A stretch of DNA of 64,000 nt, taken from NCBI RefSeq assembly GCF_032714615.1, contig NZ_JAWDKA010000006.1, forward strand, positions 62,001-126,000, given 5' to 3'. Under the pieces are notes generated by a model. The model saw nothing but the letters and a program-made list of their open reading frames with translations, made no database searches and was not told the origin of the DNA. Each line of letters starts with the position of its first letter. Positions within the stretch are counted from its first letter, which is position 1. A program made the position numbers and the translations under genes. Source of the DNA: Methanorbis furvi. Lineage in GTDB: Archaea > Halobacteriota > Methanomicrobia > Methanomicrobiales > Methanocorpusculaceae. Shown here in pieces: positions 32,995 through 41,587 of this stretch.

Positions 32995-35155
32995 GATGCA
33001 TACACGGGTGTTTGAAGCCCGACCCGCCGCATACAAAACCCCGGCGACACAGATGTCGCCCGCGGTTGCAGGATATCTGGCGAACCGCGGAATCTCGCTC
33101 TACACCCATCAGGCTGATGCGTATGACGCAGTCACCGCCGGAAAAAATATCATCCTCACAACACCCACGGCGTCAGGAAAAACCCTTGCCTACGCGTTGC
33201 CGGTCTTTGAAAAGCTGATGCAGAATCGTGATGCGACCGCGCTTTTCATCTACCCGACGAAAGCTCTGACCCGCGACCAGCTTGCAGTCTTCGATAAACT
33301 CGACAAAGATCTCGGCGCAAAAACACGGCCTGCGATCTATGATGGTGACACGCCCCGCGAAGCCAGAGGCAGGATCAGATCAAGCTCCCGAATAATTCTC
33401 ACCAACATGTACGAGCTGCACCAGATTCTCGCGTGGAGAACGCAGTGGGGCGATTTCTGGACGAATCTTGGCGCGGTCGTCATCGACGAAGCTCACCGTT
33501 ACCGCGGGGTCTTCGGCTCCCATATCGCCCTCCTCCTCAGAAGGCTTCGGCGCATCTGCAGCTACTATGACGCTCGTCCGCAGTTTGTCTTATCGTCGGC
33601 AACCATCGGAGGAGCCGAAACGTTTGCAGAAACTCTCACCGGCCTTCCGGCAGTTGAGATAGCCAATGACGGATCACCTCGTGCGAAGCAGACGTTCCGG
33701 CTCTACAATCCTTCAGCATCCGGCAAGAGCAGCATTACCGCGACCGCTGATCTCATCCGCGATCAGGTGCAGAGCGGCATGCAGACACTCTGCTTCACCA
33801 AATCCCGCAACATGGCTGAGATTACTGCCATGAGATGCCGCGAGGATATGCCAAACACCGGCATCTCCTCCTATCGCGGCGGATACCGCCCGAATGAACG
33901 GCGAAACATCGAGAAAAATCTGAAAGAAGGCGATCTCTCAGGTGTCATCAGCACGAATGCCCTTGAGCTCGGCATCGATGTCGGCGGTCTTGACTCGGTG
34001 ATCATCAGCGGATTTCCGGGAACCATGATGTCGGTCCGTCAGCAGGCAGGTCGGGCAGGCCGCGCCGGAAAGGACGCGCTCATCACCTTTGTTGCCCAGC
34101 AGAATCCACTCGACCAGTATTTTATGCGTCACCCGGACGCCTTCTTTGACGCACCGTGCGAACAGCCGATTCTGGATCTGGAGAATCCTTACGTCCTGCG
34201 TGACCATCTTCTCTGTGCAGCGGCCGAGCTCCCGTACCGCACCGAACGCGATGCTGCATACTTCGGCGAGACCGCCGCAGATATTCTTCCGGCCCTCAAA
34301 GACGAACATCTCATCGCCAGCACTCCCAAAGGTTTTGTCTACTGCGGCACCGAACCTCCTGCGCAGAAGGTCTCGCTCTCCGGCAAAAGTTCCGGCACAT
34401 GGACGGTTGTTTTCAAAAACACGGTGCTCGAAACAATGGATGAGTACCAGATGTTTCGCGAGGCATATCCCGGAGCCGTCATCTTTCATCAGGGCGAGCG
34501 GTACGTTGTGGAAGAGACCGACCGCAAAAATCTCGTCATCCGCGTGAAAAAATCCCAGGACAACTACCGCACGCGTTCGCTTCACACAACCGATATCCGC
34601 ATCCTCTCGCGCGAAAAAACCTGCAAACACGGCAGCCTTTTCGTTCACTACGGCTCGGTCCTCGTCTCAACCCAGATGCTCGGCTACTCGGTCCTTGAGT
34701 ACGATCAGATTGTGGCAACTCATCCTCTGGAGACTCCTGCGATGGAGTTCACCACCAAAGCCTGCTGGATCACCCCTGATGCCGAAGGCGTCATCACGCC
34801 TGCCGAAATTGCCGGAGCTCTGCATGGTGCAGAACATGCCCTGATTGCCGCAATGCCGGTCCATGTCCTCTGCGACCGCTCGGATATCGGCGGCGTGTCA
34901 ACACCCTTCCACCCTGATGCAGGAGACGCAGCGATCTTCATCTATGATGGAGTCCCTGGCGGCGTCGGTCTCGCAGAAAAAGCCGCCGCCATTTTTCCTG
35001 AGATCATCCGGCTCGCCCGCGACATGGTGGCAGGCTGCTCGTGTGAAACCGGCTGCCCGTCCTGCATCCATTCACCGAAATGCGGAAACAACAACCAGCC
35101 GCTGAGCAAAGCAGGCACGGTCGCTCTCCTCTCCTCGCTTGTTTCCGGGCTGTAG
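32981..35155 (+). CDS. MrfA-like DExH helicase with C-terminal Cys cluster
   Basis: A 724-residue superfamily 2 helicase: Walker A TTPTASGKT (about 60-68), DEAH in VVIDEAHRYRG, SAT, STNALELGIDVGGLD and QQAGRAGRAG, then a C-terminal DUF1998-type domain with the cysteine cluster CSCETGCPSCIHSPKC (near residue 690). Length and plan match YprA/MrfA of Bacillus, which needs its four-cysteine metal site. It overlaps the MrfB-like gene, so the two are probably made together and act in a common DNA repair pathway; in this archaeon that is inference by homology. Confidence 0.85.
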   Translation: MEIPEMHTRVFEARPAAYKTPATQMSPAVAGYLANRGISLYTHQADAYDAVTAGKNIILTTPTASGKTLAYALPVFEKLMQNRDATALFIYPTKALTRDQLAVFDKLDKDLGAKTRPAIYDGDTPREARGRIRSSSRIILTNMYELHQILAWRTQWGDFWTNLGAVVIDEAHRYRGVFGSHIALLLRRLRRICSYYDARPQFVLSSATIGGAETFAETLTGLPAVEIANDGSPRAKQTFRLYNPSASGKSSITATADLIRDQVQSGMQTLCFTKSRNMAEITAMRCREDMPNTGISSYRGGYRPNERRNIEKNLKEGDLSGVISTNALELGIDVGGLDSVIISGFPGTMMSVRQQAGRAGRAGKDALITFVAQQNPLDQYFMRHPDAFFDAPCEQPILDLENPYVLRDHLLCAAAELPYRTERDAAYFGETAADILPALKDEHLIASTPKGFVYCGTEPPAQKVSLSGKSSGTWTVVFKNTVLETMDEYQMFREAYPGAVIFHQGERYVVEETDRKNLVIRVKKSQDNYRTRSLHTTDIRILSREKTCKHGSLFVHYGSVLVSTQMLGYSVLEYDQIVATHPLETPAMEFTTKACWITPDAEGVITPAEIAGALHGAEHALIAAMPVHVLCDRSDIGGVSTPFHPDAGDAAIFIYDGVPGGVGLAEKAAAIFPEIIRLARDMVAGCSCETGCPSCIHSPKCGNNNQPLSKAGTVALLSSLVSGL

Positions 35156-35327
35156 TTCAGTCAACGGAATTTCACGAAAAAATATCATGGAAATGAATTT
35201 TTTCTGACTTCGTGAAATTTTACGTGCCCTGTTTTTTTTGTGAAAGACTCGGGGTTAAAAAAATGCAGCGCACCGAAAACCCATGGATATATATGGGTGA
35301 AATGTAAATGCTAACTAAGGTATAACC

Positions 35328-35621
35328 ATGAAAATCGAGTATATTGGTGTCTCGTCCGCCGCATTTGTTCTTGGCGGTATCTTCGCTGTCCTTGGTGCTA
35401 TTGGCGGATTCCTTGAAGGAATCGGTAAAATGATCGGACTTTCGTTTAGTATCGGTGTCATCCCGGGACTTGGTGTGGGTCTTCTGGAAACTCTCATGCT
35501 GATCATTCTTTACGCCATCCTCGGCCTCTTTATCGGTCTCATCGTCGGCGCAATCTCTGCCTGGGCGTTTAACCACTCCTCCAGACTCTTTGGCGGCATC
35601 GAGATCAAAATTAAGGAATAA
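35328..35621 (+). CDS. Small membrane protein of unknown function
   Basis: A 97-residue protein with two or three hydrophobic segments (about 10-30, 38-58, 58-80) rich in Gly and Ala, a short charged N-terminus (MKIEYIG) and a C-terminus ending KIKE. It loosely resembles DUF3566-type transmembrane domains. A TATA-like GGATATATATGG lies at 35283-35294 and AAGGT lies 7 bases before the ATG. No neighbour suggests a function. Confidence 0.7.
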   Translation: MKIEYIGVSSAAFVLGGIFAVLGAIGGFLEGIGKMIGLSFSIGVIPGLGVGLLETLMLIILYAILGLFIGLIVGAISAWAFNHSSRLFGGIEIKIKE

Positions 35622-35810
35622 TTTTTCCTTGACAATCTTTTTTTTTGAAAATATTTTGAAACGCGAATTCTGAAACGTGATTTTTGAAACGCGAATAGCA
35701 CGAATAGCGCGAATAAAAAAATCGCCAAAGGCGATTTTAGAAATTTATTAAAATTATTTTTCAGTAGGAGTTACGTGGTGTACTGTTGAGTGATGAAGTG
35801 TTGTCTCGTG

Positions 35811-35956
35811 AAAAAACCGCCACGGATTCACACGGATTCCAAATTTGCCAATCGTCATTATCTTGCGTTCGGTCGGGACTTCGGCTAATCGCCTCCGTCC
35901 TTTTCGACCTCACTGGATAATGACTGGCAAATTTTTTCGGTTTTTTGTTGAGTGGT
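35811..35956 (+). repeat. Structured repeat element, left copy
   Basis: The element runs from AAAAAACCGCCACGGATT through a core, TTGCGTTCGGTCGGGACT ... GTCCTTTTCGACCTCAC, to AAATTTTTTCGGTTTTTTG and AGTGGT. Within it GTCATTATC and GATAATGAC can pair, enclosing the core, which itself can pair through GGTCG/CGACC and GGC-TAATC-GCC. The right copy is its reverse complement with about 90 percent identity. Confidence 0.85.
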
Positions 35957-36056
35957 ACATGTGGCTTTGTTTGGAGAAAAATCAATTACAGATTCACACA
36001 TATTGTATTTTCGGAAAAAAATGTGAGTGAGTACGATGAGAAAAACAACACTCACC

Positions 36057-36202
36057 ACTCCAACAAAAAACCGAAAAAATTTGCCAGCTGTTATCCAGTG
36101 AGGTCGAAAAGGACGGAGGCGATTAGCCGGAGTCCCGACCGAACGCAAGATAACAGCGATTGGCAAATTAAACATCTGTGTAAATCCGTGGCGGTTTTTT
36201 TT
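36057..36202 (-). repeat. Structured repeat element, right copy (inverted)
   Basis: Read on the minus strand this copy aligns end to end with the left copy. The internal stem has changed on both sides, from GTCATTATC/GATAATGAC to GCTGTTATC/GATAACAGC, so three adjacent base pairs differ and pairing is kept. The core between them is almost unchanged (one T to C). Confidence 0.85.
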
Positions 36203-36397
36203 ACATGAGACCACGTTCATCAGTTACCCGTTTACAATTTTCAGAAAAAAAGGAACTGAGATATTTTTGCAATATCACACCGCGTAAGTCCTATTTCAGA
36301 TAAATCCATTCGCTTTGGGAATGCGGAAAATTTCTTTTTTTTGAAAAATCGCCATTGGCGATTTTTTATTCGCGTTATTCGCGTTTCAAAAAAAATA

Positions 36398-37981
36398 TTA
36401 TTCCACAATCTTCGACGAAACCGTCATGAACACCGGGCCGCGGAGATCCAGCTTTCTCTTATTATCCGTAATATACCGCATCGCATACTCCTCGATTTTG
36501 AGATTCACGTCACTCGGGTGCTTGGACATCTTCACCTGCACACTCGTCTCCTCGCCGAGGCGGGCAGCCTCTTCGATACGGGCGACTGCAAGATTTGCCA
36601 CCGCATACAGGAACGAAATTCCGGTCGGGATACCTTCAGCCCGTACATCCGCGAACTTCTCATTATCCGGCACGCCAAGAATCGCACCATTGCGCACAAA
36701 CACCTCATTCAGCGCCGCAGGACCAAGAAGATTCGAGTTTTCTTCCAGCTCGCTTACGGTGATCTCAACCTTCTTGTCGTACAGCTCGCCGGTCCATGCC
36801 GAAAATTCGCACGGAGACTTCACTGCTGCGTTTGGTGTGGCTGCCGCAATAATTGCAGTGACCGCGCGGCGGCCTTCAATCGTTTTTGGCTCCTCGCGAA
36901 GACCAACCGCCTTCGCAAGCTCCGTATCCGAGTACACCGGCGGGAACAGCTGCGCAAACGAAAGCCTGCGCACATCCTCGGCCTCAGTCAGCACCATCGC
37001 CAGCCGCTCAACACCCATACCAAGATTCATCACCGGCACACCGACCCCGTACTCGGCAAGAGCCGCGGGCGAGTAAATACCAAACGTCGCCACCTCAACC
37101 CAGCCGTGAACCGGATGCTTGCCGTAAACCTCGGTCTGTGTTTCCGGCATATAATACTTCGACCGCTTCTCATCAGGCTGGAACCGGAACTCCGTAAACC
37201 CGAACGCCGAAAGGAGAGCTTCTGCGACCGCCTTACCTTCATCAACCGTCACATCCTCGCCCGCAACAATACAGGACGCAGAGTGATACGTCCGCAGATG
37301 CGTTGCGTCCTCCTCCTGCTCGCGGCGGAAACAGCGGTCAACCGAAAACATCCGGATCGGCATCGGCCGCTTGTCCCACATCTGGGCAAGCGACAAAAAC
37401 CAGCCGCTCGTCATGTGCGAGCGCAGCGTCGTCCGCGACGACTCGGGCGCGAGTTCCTTGAACTCAGGGAACACCGAATCCAGAATGTGGACGACCACAC
37501 CGTCGTCCACTTTCAGCGCGACTGACATCTCGTGCGTCAGATCATCGCCGTCGAACTTGCCCTTCTTGTAACCGTGCAGACACTTCATCAGCTTCTCTTC
37601 AGTTGCCGTGTCAACAGGCGTTCCGGTAATTGCCGCGATTGCATCAAGCCGCTCGCGGGAAATCCCCACGTTTGGTCTTGGCAGACCGCCGACATAATAG
37701 ACGCGGTCGAGAACCGCGGCGGCTTCCGGACCGAACTGGCGGTACACATCCTGCTCGTCGATGAATACCGGAACCATCGCCTCATCAAAACCCATCGAGA
37801 GATAGGCCGCACGAAGGCGTGCGATGGTGTCAAAGATCGGGTGAACTTTTGCTCTGCGGTATGCGTAGCGCGGATACACTCCCGCGGCCGCGGGCGGCGT
37901 GATAACTGAGGGGCCGGCGTGCCAGGCTCCTTCAAAGTCGGTCTTTCTGCGCTGTCTGAACTCTTCAATATCGAATTTCAT
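36398..37981 (-). CDS. sepS: O-phosphoseryl-tRNA(Cys) synthetase (SepRS)
   Basis: A 527-residue class II aminoacyl-tRNA synthetase that charges tRNA-Cys with phosphoserine, the first step of the indirect Cys route of methanogens; SepCysS then makes Cys-tRNA. Motif 2 is in [20 protein letters not shown] and motif 3 in [17 protein letters not shown]; phosphate-binding [11 protein letters not shown] is intact. The family N-terminus [17 protein letters not shown] fixes the start at 37981, overlapping the taw1 stop (ATGA). A C-terminal anticodon-binding region follows residue 350. Confidence 0.95.
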   Translation of the reverse strand: MKFDIEEFRQRRKTDFEGAWHAGPSVITPPAAAGVYPRYAYRRAKVHPIFDTIARLRAAYLSMGFDEAMVPVFIDEQDVYRQFGPEAAAVLDRVYYVGGLPRPNVGISRERLDAIAAITGTPVDTATEEKLMKCLHGYKKGKFDGDDLTHEMSVALKVDDGVVVHILDSVFPEFKELAPESSRTTLRSHMTSGWFLSLAQMWDKRPMPIRMFSVDRCFRREQEEDATHLRTYHSASCIVAGEDVTVDEGKAVAEALLSAFGFTEFRFQPDEKRSKYYMPETQTEVYGKHPVHGWVEVATFGIYSPAALAEYGVGVPVMNLGMGVERLAMVLTEAEDVRRLSFAQLFPPVYSDTELAKAVGLREEPKTIEGRRAVTAIIAAATPNAAVKSPCEFSAWTGELYDKKVEITVSELEENSNLLGPAALNEVFVRNGAILGVPDNEKFADVRAEGIPTGISFLYAVANLAVARIEEAARLGEETSVQVKMSKHPSDVNLKIEEYAMRYITDNKRKLDLRGPVFMTVSSKIVE

Positions 37982-38916
37982 GGTTTTCTCACAAGACATA
38001 CCACCCGGCTGGGTGCGTTTTCGTCCAGTATCTGGTACTCTGCATGCTCTGCAACGCGGGCCGCAAAGGATCGGATTTCGTCCATTTGTGGCACGGCAGT
38101 TTCTGGTAATCTGGTTCGACTGTATCCAAGATACATGTATCCCTTGATCTCGACGAAGTTGGGCGCGGCATCCTTGATGAGTGCGGCGATGCCGCAGGCA
38201 GCGCCGCTGCCGTCATTGTATCCTTTGACGAGCGTGGTGCGAACCGCGGTCCGCACGCCTTCCTCCTCCTTCTGCCTGAGCATGCCGAGGGATCTCTGAA
38301 TGTTTCCCCACATTATTGTGGGATCTCCTGCGGGCCGGCAGAGCTCGGCGTAGCTGTTGGCGTCTGCTGCGTCAAGCGAGAGGTAGAGCTGGCTGGGCCG
38401 GACTTTTTGAATCATTTCCGGAACGGTGCCGTTTGAGACAAGGAAAACGCTGTTGCCTGCCTCGCGAAGCAGATCGATCAGTTCGGGGAGACGGGAGTAG
38501 AGCGTCGGCTCACCGGAAAGGGATATCGCGTACTGATTCGGGTGGCTGGTGGCCGTTTCCCAGCGGTCAGGATCGCTCCATGGCTTGTCGCCGGAGAGTC
38601 CTTTTCTCTGGACGCGGGGGATGGCGTCGATGATTTCTTTGGGGTCGAGTTCGACCTCTTCGGTGATTTCGTGCTCCATGCTTCGCCAGCAGAAGAGGCA
38701 TCGCTGGTTGCAGCGAAGGGTTGGTGTCATCTGGACGCACCGCCAGCTCTCGATTCCGTAGAACTGATGTTTGTAACACTGCTCTCCGCCGCGAAGCGCG
38801 CGTTTACACCACATGCAGGGTTTGACGGCTGCCGAAGATCCTGCGGCGATGAAGTTGTAACCCTGCCGGTGAAGGGAATCTTTGGGAGTTTTGGGGGGTG
38901 AGATGGTTCTGGGCAT
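37978..38916 (-). CDS. taw1: 4-demethylwyosine synthase Taw1 (TYW1 homologue)
   Basis: A 312-residue radical SAM enzyme that builds the tricyclic ring of wyosine on G37 of tRNA-Phe from pyruvate. The cluster motif is CNQRCLFCW (CxxxCxxC, about 69-77). A second N-terminal cysteine set, [20 protein letters not shown], belongs to the extra Fe-S cluster of this family. [19 protein letters not shown] follows. It sits between the RHH protein gene (2-base gap) and sepS (ATGA overlap), in one unit of tRNA-related genes. Confidence 0.94.
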   Translation of the reverse strand: MPRTISPPKTPKDSLHRQGYNFIAAGSSAAVKPCMWCKRALRGGEQCYKHQFYGIESWRCVQMTPTLRCNQRCLFCWRSMEHEITEEVELDPKEIIDAIPRVQRKGLSGDKPWSDPDRWETATSHPNQYAISLSGEPTLYSRLPELIDLLREAGNSVFLVSNGTVPEMIQKVRPSQLYLSLDAADANSYAELCRPAGDPTIMWGNIQRSLGMLRQKEEEGVRTAVRTTLVKGYNDGSGAACGIAALIKDAAPNFVEIKGYMYLGYSRTRLPETAVPQMDEIRSFAARVAEHAEYQILDENAPSRVVCLVRKP

Positions 38917-38918
38917 GA

Positions 38919-39557
38919 TTAGTCGGCGGTGAGTTTGCGGGTAAGCTCAGCGTTGCTTTCGATGGTATGCTCGGCACGACCTTCGAGGTACTCGAGTTCG
39001 GCGAGTCTGTGCGAGATTCTGCCGATCATGTCAGGAAGAAGGGACTGGTCAGGGTCCTCAAGAAGGGCTTCTGCTTCGCGGATGTCTTTGGAGAGGTCGG
39101 CGGTTCCGCTGAGGATGAGGGCTTTCTGAATTTCTTTGAGGGTGAGGTAACTGTCGCCGATATGAAATTTGAGGAAGGGTTTTTGTTCGGCGGAGATTTC
39201 TTCTTCGAGTTCTTCGAGGCTGAAGATGGAGGATTCGAGTCTGGTTTCAACGTCGCAGAGCTGTCTCTGGCGGAAGATGAGTTCGTCGGTATCAGTTCGG
39301 AGTTTTTCGACCCACTGGTCGGGACGGACGAGCCGCGCACCACAGAGTGCGCATTTTTTGCCGGACTGGGGGTTGAGGGTGCCGCATTCGGTACAGGGGA
39401 CTGCGGTGATGTAGTGACGGCAGGATTTTTCAATAATATCTGAGCGGTCGGTTCGGTGTTTCCAGGCAAAGGTGTCGATCTCTTCGAGAAGGGGAAGGGG
39501 GAGACGAAGGGAGATGAGTTTTTTTTCGGGTTTTCCACCGAGAGGTTCTGATGTCAT
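38919..39557 (-). CDS. Ribbon-helix-helix, zinc-ribbon and coiled-coil protein
   Basis: A 212-residue protein of unknown role with three parts: a CopG-like ribbon-helix-helix (LISLRLPLPLLEEIDTFAWK...RSDIIEKSCRHYI, 14-50), a zinc ribbon CTEC-x11-CALC (about 55-73) and a long Glu-rich helical region (80-212) predicted to form a coiled coil. The first part suggests DNA binding. It is co-directional with taw1 and sepS, 2 bases upstream of taw1, and divergent from the SF3 helicase gene, so the site at 39592-39625 may be its operator. Confidence 0.75.
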   Translation of the reverse strand: MTSEPLGGKPEKKLISLRLPLPLLEEIDTFAWKHRTDRSDIIEKSCRHYITAVPCTECGTLNPQSGKKCALCGARLVRPDQWVEKLRTDTDELIFRQRQLCDVETRLESSIFSLEELEEEISAEQKPFLKFHIGDSYLTLKEIQKALILSGTADLSKDIREAEALLEDPDQSLLPDMIGRISHRLAELEYLEGRAEHTIESNAELTRKLTAD

Positions 39558-39591
39558 GATGGTATGCTACTCGGTACTATGTATGACAGTA

Positions 39592-39625
39592 AATACATTT
39601 AATACTTATGGAATACAAATGTATT
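39592..39625. promoter_or_regulatory. Candidate operator between the RHH gene and the SF3 helicase gene
   Basis: AATACATTT (39592-39600) and AAATGTATT (39617-39625) form a perfect 9-base inverted repeat with a 16-base spacer. It covers the likely promoter of the helicase gene and the upstream ATG at 39608. Binding by the neighbouring ribbon-helix-helix protein would control both divergent genes; that is inference. Confidence 0.4.
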
Positions 39626-39637
39626 ACAGGAAATCAA

Positions 39638-41155
39638 ATGAACATCAACTCCGAATATCAGGATGTGGACCTTGCATCTTTTGCGGGTCCGATTTGCCCG
39701 GCAGAGTCTTCTGCTGAGGTTTGTATCGTTGAGAGCGATCCCCTTGCTCTTCCGAAGAACACGCTGCGGCTCGGCGAGCTGCGCGCGGACATTTTCTATG
39801 CTGATGATCTTGGACGCTGCCGCGTGCGGTCTCTGTCGTTTTCGCAGTATCTGTGCGAGCTGTTCCGGCCGGTTACGGTTGGCGGCAAGCTGTTTGTGTA
39901 TGATGCGGAGACTGGTCTGTATGCGGAGAATGCGCGAACAGTTGAGTCTGAGATTCAGCGGCTGGTGGACGCGTCCGGCTATACCGGGCCGGTGCGGGAT
40001 ATGAAGTCTGATCTTCTGTCGCGCGTTACTGATTTTCGGGTGCGGAGTGTGAGTCCGTTCGATCAGGTGATGGGGATTCCTGCGGCTGATTGTGTGGTTG
40101 AGTTTGGAGAGGATGGATGCGTAAGTAAGGTTCCCTACGGGCCGAGTCTGTTTGTGCGGAGCCGGGCTGCGACCAGCTTTGCGGACGCGCCCGCAGATTT
40201 TCCTGAAGGGGAGAAGTTTTTTGCTGAGATTTCGTGCGGCGACCCGGACTGGGTGCGGGATGTGTTCAAAATTCTCGGGTACTGTCTGCTGCTCGGGAAT
40301 CCCTCTCAGAAGTTTTTTGTGTTTCACGGCTCGGGCGGGAACGGGAAAGGGGTTCTGATTGAGTGGGTGATGCGTGCGCTCGGGGAGCTTGCGGGACGAG
40401 TATCTGCCCGGGAGCTGTTTGTGAACTCTTCTTCGCAGCGTGAGACAAGTCTTGCGAGTCATGTGCATCGGCGGCTGCTGGTGGTGAGTGAGGCTGGTGG
40501 CGGCGTGCTGAATGATGATCTGGTGAAGCGGCTGACGGGAGATGCGAATGTGGTGCTGAATGCGATTTACCGGGGCGAGGCTGAGTATCGGGTGAACGGG
40601 ACGCTGGTGTTTGTGACAAATTCGCTGCCGATGTTTTCTACCGGCGGGCGGGGGATGATGCGGCGGGAGGTGTGCGTTCCGTTTGATCTGGATGTTCCTG
40701 TGGAGATGCAGGATGAGGGGCTGCTTGAGCGGCTGGCAACTCCTGAGGGGAACCGCTGGCTGTTTGCGAAGCTGGTTGCGGGCGCTCAGGAGTATGTGGA
40801 CGCGGAGAGTAAGGCAGGGTTCTGGGCGTCTCTGTGTCCGAGGATTACGGGGGATTCGCGAACTGTGATTGCGGGTCAGGATAGTCTCGGGGAGTTTGTG
40901 CGGGTGTGTCTGGTTCCAGAGGAGGGGGCACGGACTCCGGGGCGTGTGGTGTTTGAGCGCTGGTATTCGTGGGAGTTCGGGGATGAGCAGGGGATGCATG
41001 AGTCACGGGGCGGGCGTGGTCTGCGGAGGAATGTGAGTGCGTCTGAGCTGTATTCCGGGCTTCGGCTGCGAGGGGTCGAGGTGCAGAGGCGGATGCGGGT
41101 TTCCGGGAGGCTGGAGAGTAATGTTCTGGTTGGCTGGCGTCTGCGTGATGAGTGA
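39638..41155 (+). CDS. SF3 helicase / D5-like primase-helicase of a mobile replicon
   Basis: A 505-residue protein of the phage/plasmid D5/P4 type. The N-terminal 200 residues match the D5-N region loosely. Residues 235-380 are a superfamily 3 helicase: Walker A FHGSGGNGKG, Walker B near LLVVSEAGGG, the typical KRLTGDANVVLNAIYRGE and motif C FVTNSLP. No palm-type primase domain is evident, so it may be helicase only. The C-terminus resembles a winged-helix tail. The gene is G-rich on its strand (many GGG and CGG codons) and stands alone among archaeal housekeeping genes. The ATG at 39638 has AGGA upstream; 39608 is an alternative start. Confidence 0.82.
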   Translation: MNINSEYQDVDLASFAGPICPAESSAEVCIVESDPLALPKNTLRLGELRADIFYADDLGRCRVRSLSFSQYLCELFRPVTVGGKLFVYDAETGLYAENARTVESEIQRLVDASGYTGPVRDMKSDLLSRVTDFRVRSVSPFDQVMGIPAADCVVEFGEDGCVSKVPYGPSLFVRSRAATSFADAPADFPEGEKFFAEISCGDPDWVRDVFKILGYCLLLGNPSQKFFVFHGSGGNGKGVLIEWVMRALGELAGRVSARELFVNSSSQRETSLASHVHRRLLVVSEAGGGVLNDDLVKRLTGDANVVLNAIYRGEAEYRVNGTLVFVTNSLPMFSTGGRGMMRREVCVPFDLDVPVEMQDEGLLERLATPEGNRWLFAKLVAGAQEYVDAESKAGFWASLCPRITGDSRTVIAGQDSLGEFVRVCLVPEEGARTPGRVVFERWYSWEFGDEQGMHESRGGRGLRRNVSASELYSGLRLRGVEVQRRMRVSGRLESNVLVGWRLRDE

Positions 41156-41158
41156 GTT

Positions 41159-41193
41159 TGTTGCCGGATGGTGCGGCAACATTTTTTTCTTTT
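41159..41193 (+). terminator. Hairpin with T-run after the SF3 helicase gene
   Basis: TGTTGCCG-GATGGTG-CGGCAACA makes an 8-base-pair stem 4 bases after the stop codon, followed by TTTTTTTCTTTT. It can serve as a terminator, but its two arms are also the first two of the six iteron-like sites. Confidence 0.6.
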
Positions 41194-41398
41194 GTGCGGG
41201 GTTTGTTTTTTGTTTGGTGATGTTTTTGGGTTTTGTTTTTTTGTGTTGCCGATGGTTGAGTATTGTTGGTTCTGGTTATGGTTTGGTTGATAGGAGAGTA
41301 CTGTTTTTGCGGCAACATCGGCAACATTTTTGGTGATTTCTGTTTTGTTGGAGTTGTTTTTGGTTTGGTGTGATTTTTGCGGGTTTGTTTTGTTGCCG
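41159..41398. repeat. Iteron-like array of six GTTGCC sites
   Basis: TGTTGCCG occurs at 41159, 41244 and 41391 and its reverse complement CGGCAACA at 41174, 41310 and 41319. Sites 41310 and 41319 are direct repeats 9 bases apart. The 16-base TTGTTGCCGGATGGTG occurs twice (41158 and 41390). Confidence 0.7.
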
Positions 41399-41587
41399 GA
41401 TGGTGTTCTTTTGTTTTGTGTGGTATTCCTTAGGTATTTCTTTTGTGTTTTTGCGGATATTTTTTTATTTTTTGGATATTTTTTGGTCTGTTTGGATATG
41501 TTGATATAGGTGGGGGTGCTAATGTTATGGTTATCTCCCGGGGGCGATGGATAGTTTTACCGATTTGTTTCGGCCTCGCTCCCGCGG

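Larger units (their letters stand above)
35622..36397. repeat. Repeat-filled intergenic region
   Basis: No gene is seen in 776 bases. Contents in order: a family C copy with AACGCGAATAGCACGAAT and ATCGCCAAAGGCGAT (35657-35740); a pair of large inverted elements (35811-35956 and 36057-36202); a family D fragment (36222-36300) with ATATCACACCGCGTAAGTCC; and a family C right arm (36341-36390). It lies between convergent genes. Confidence 0.8.
41156..41587. other. AT-rich region with iteron-like sites
   Basis: No gene is seen. The + strand is extremely G+T rich and C+A poor. It contains three TGTTGCCG and three CGGCAACA sites between 41159 and 41398 and, from 41413, a leader sequence duplicated at 45993 ahead of the second surface gene. 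It follows directly on the SF3 helicase and has the look of a plasmid or viral replication origin. Confidence 0.55.

Noticed and set aside
36341-37525. 394-codon open frame antisense to sepS
   Set aside because: It starts in a repeat and is rich in Arg/His; sepS on the other strand has all motifs of its family.
39599-40999. 466-codon open frame antisense to the SF3 helicase
   Set aside because: Its Pro/His/Arg-rich composition is that of a complementary frame of a G-rich gene; no domain is seen.
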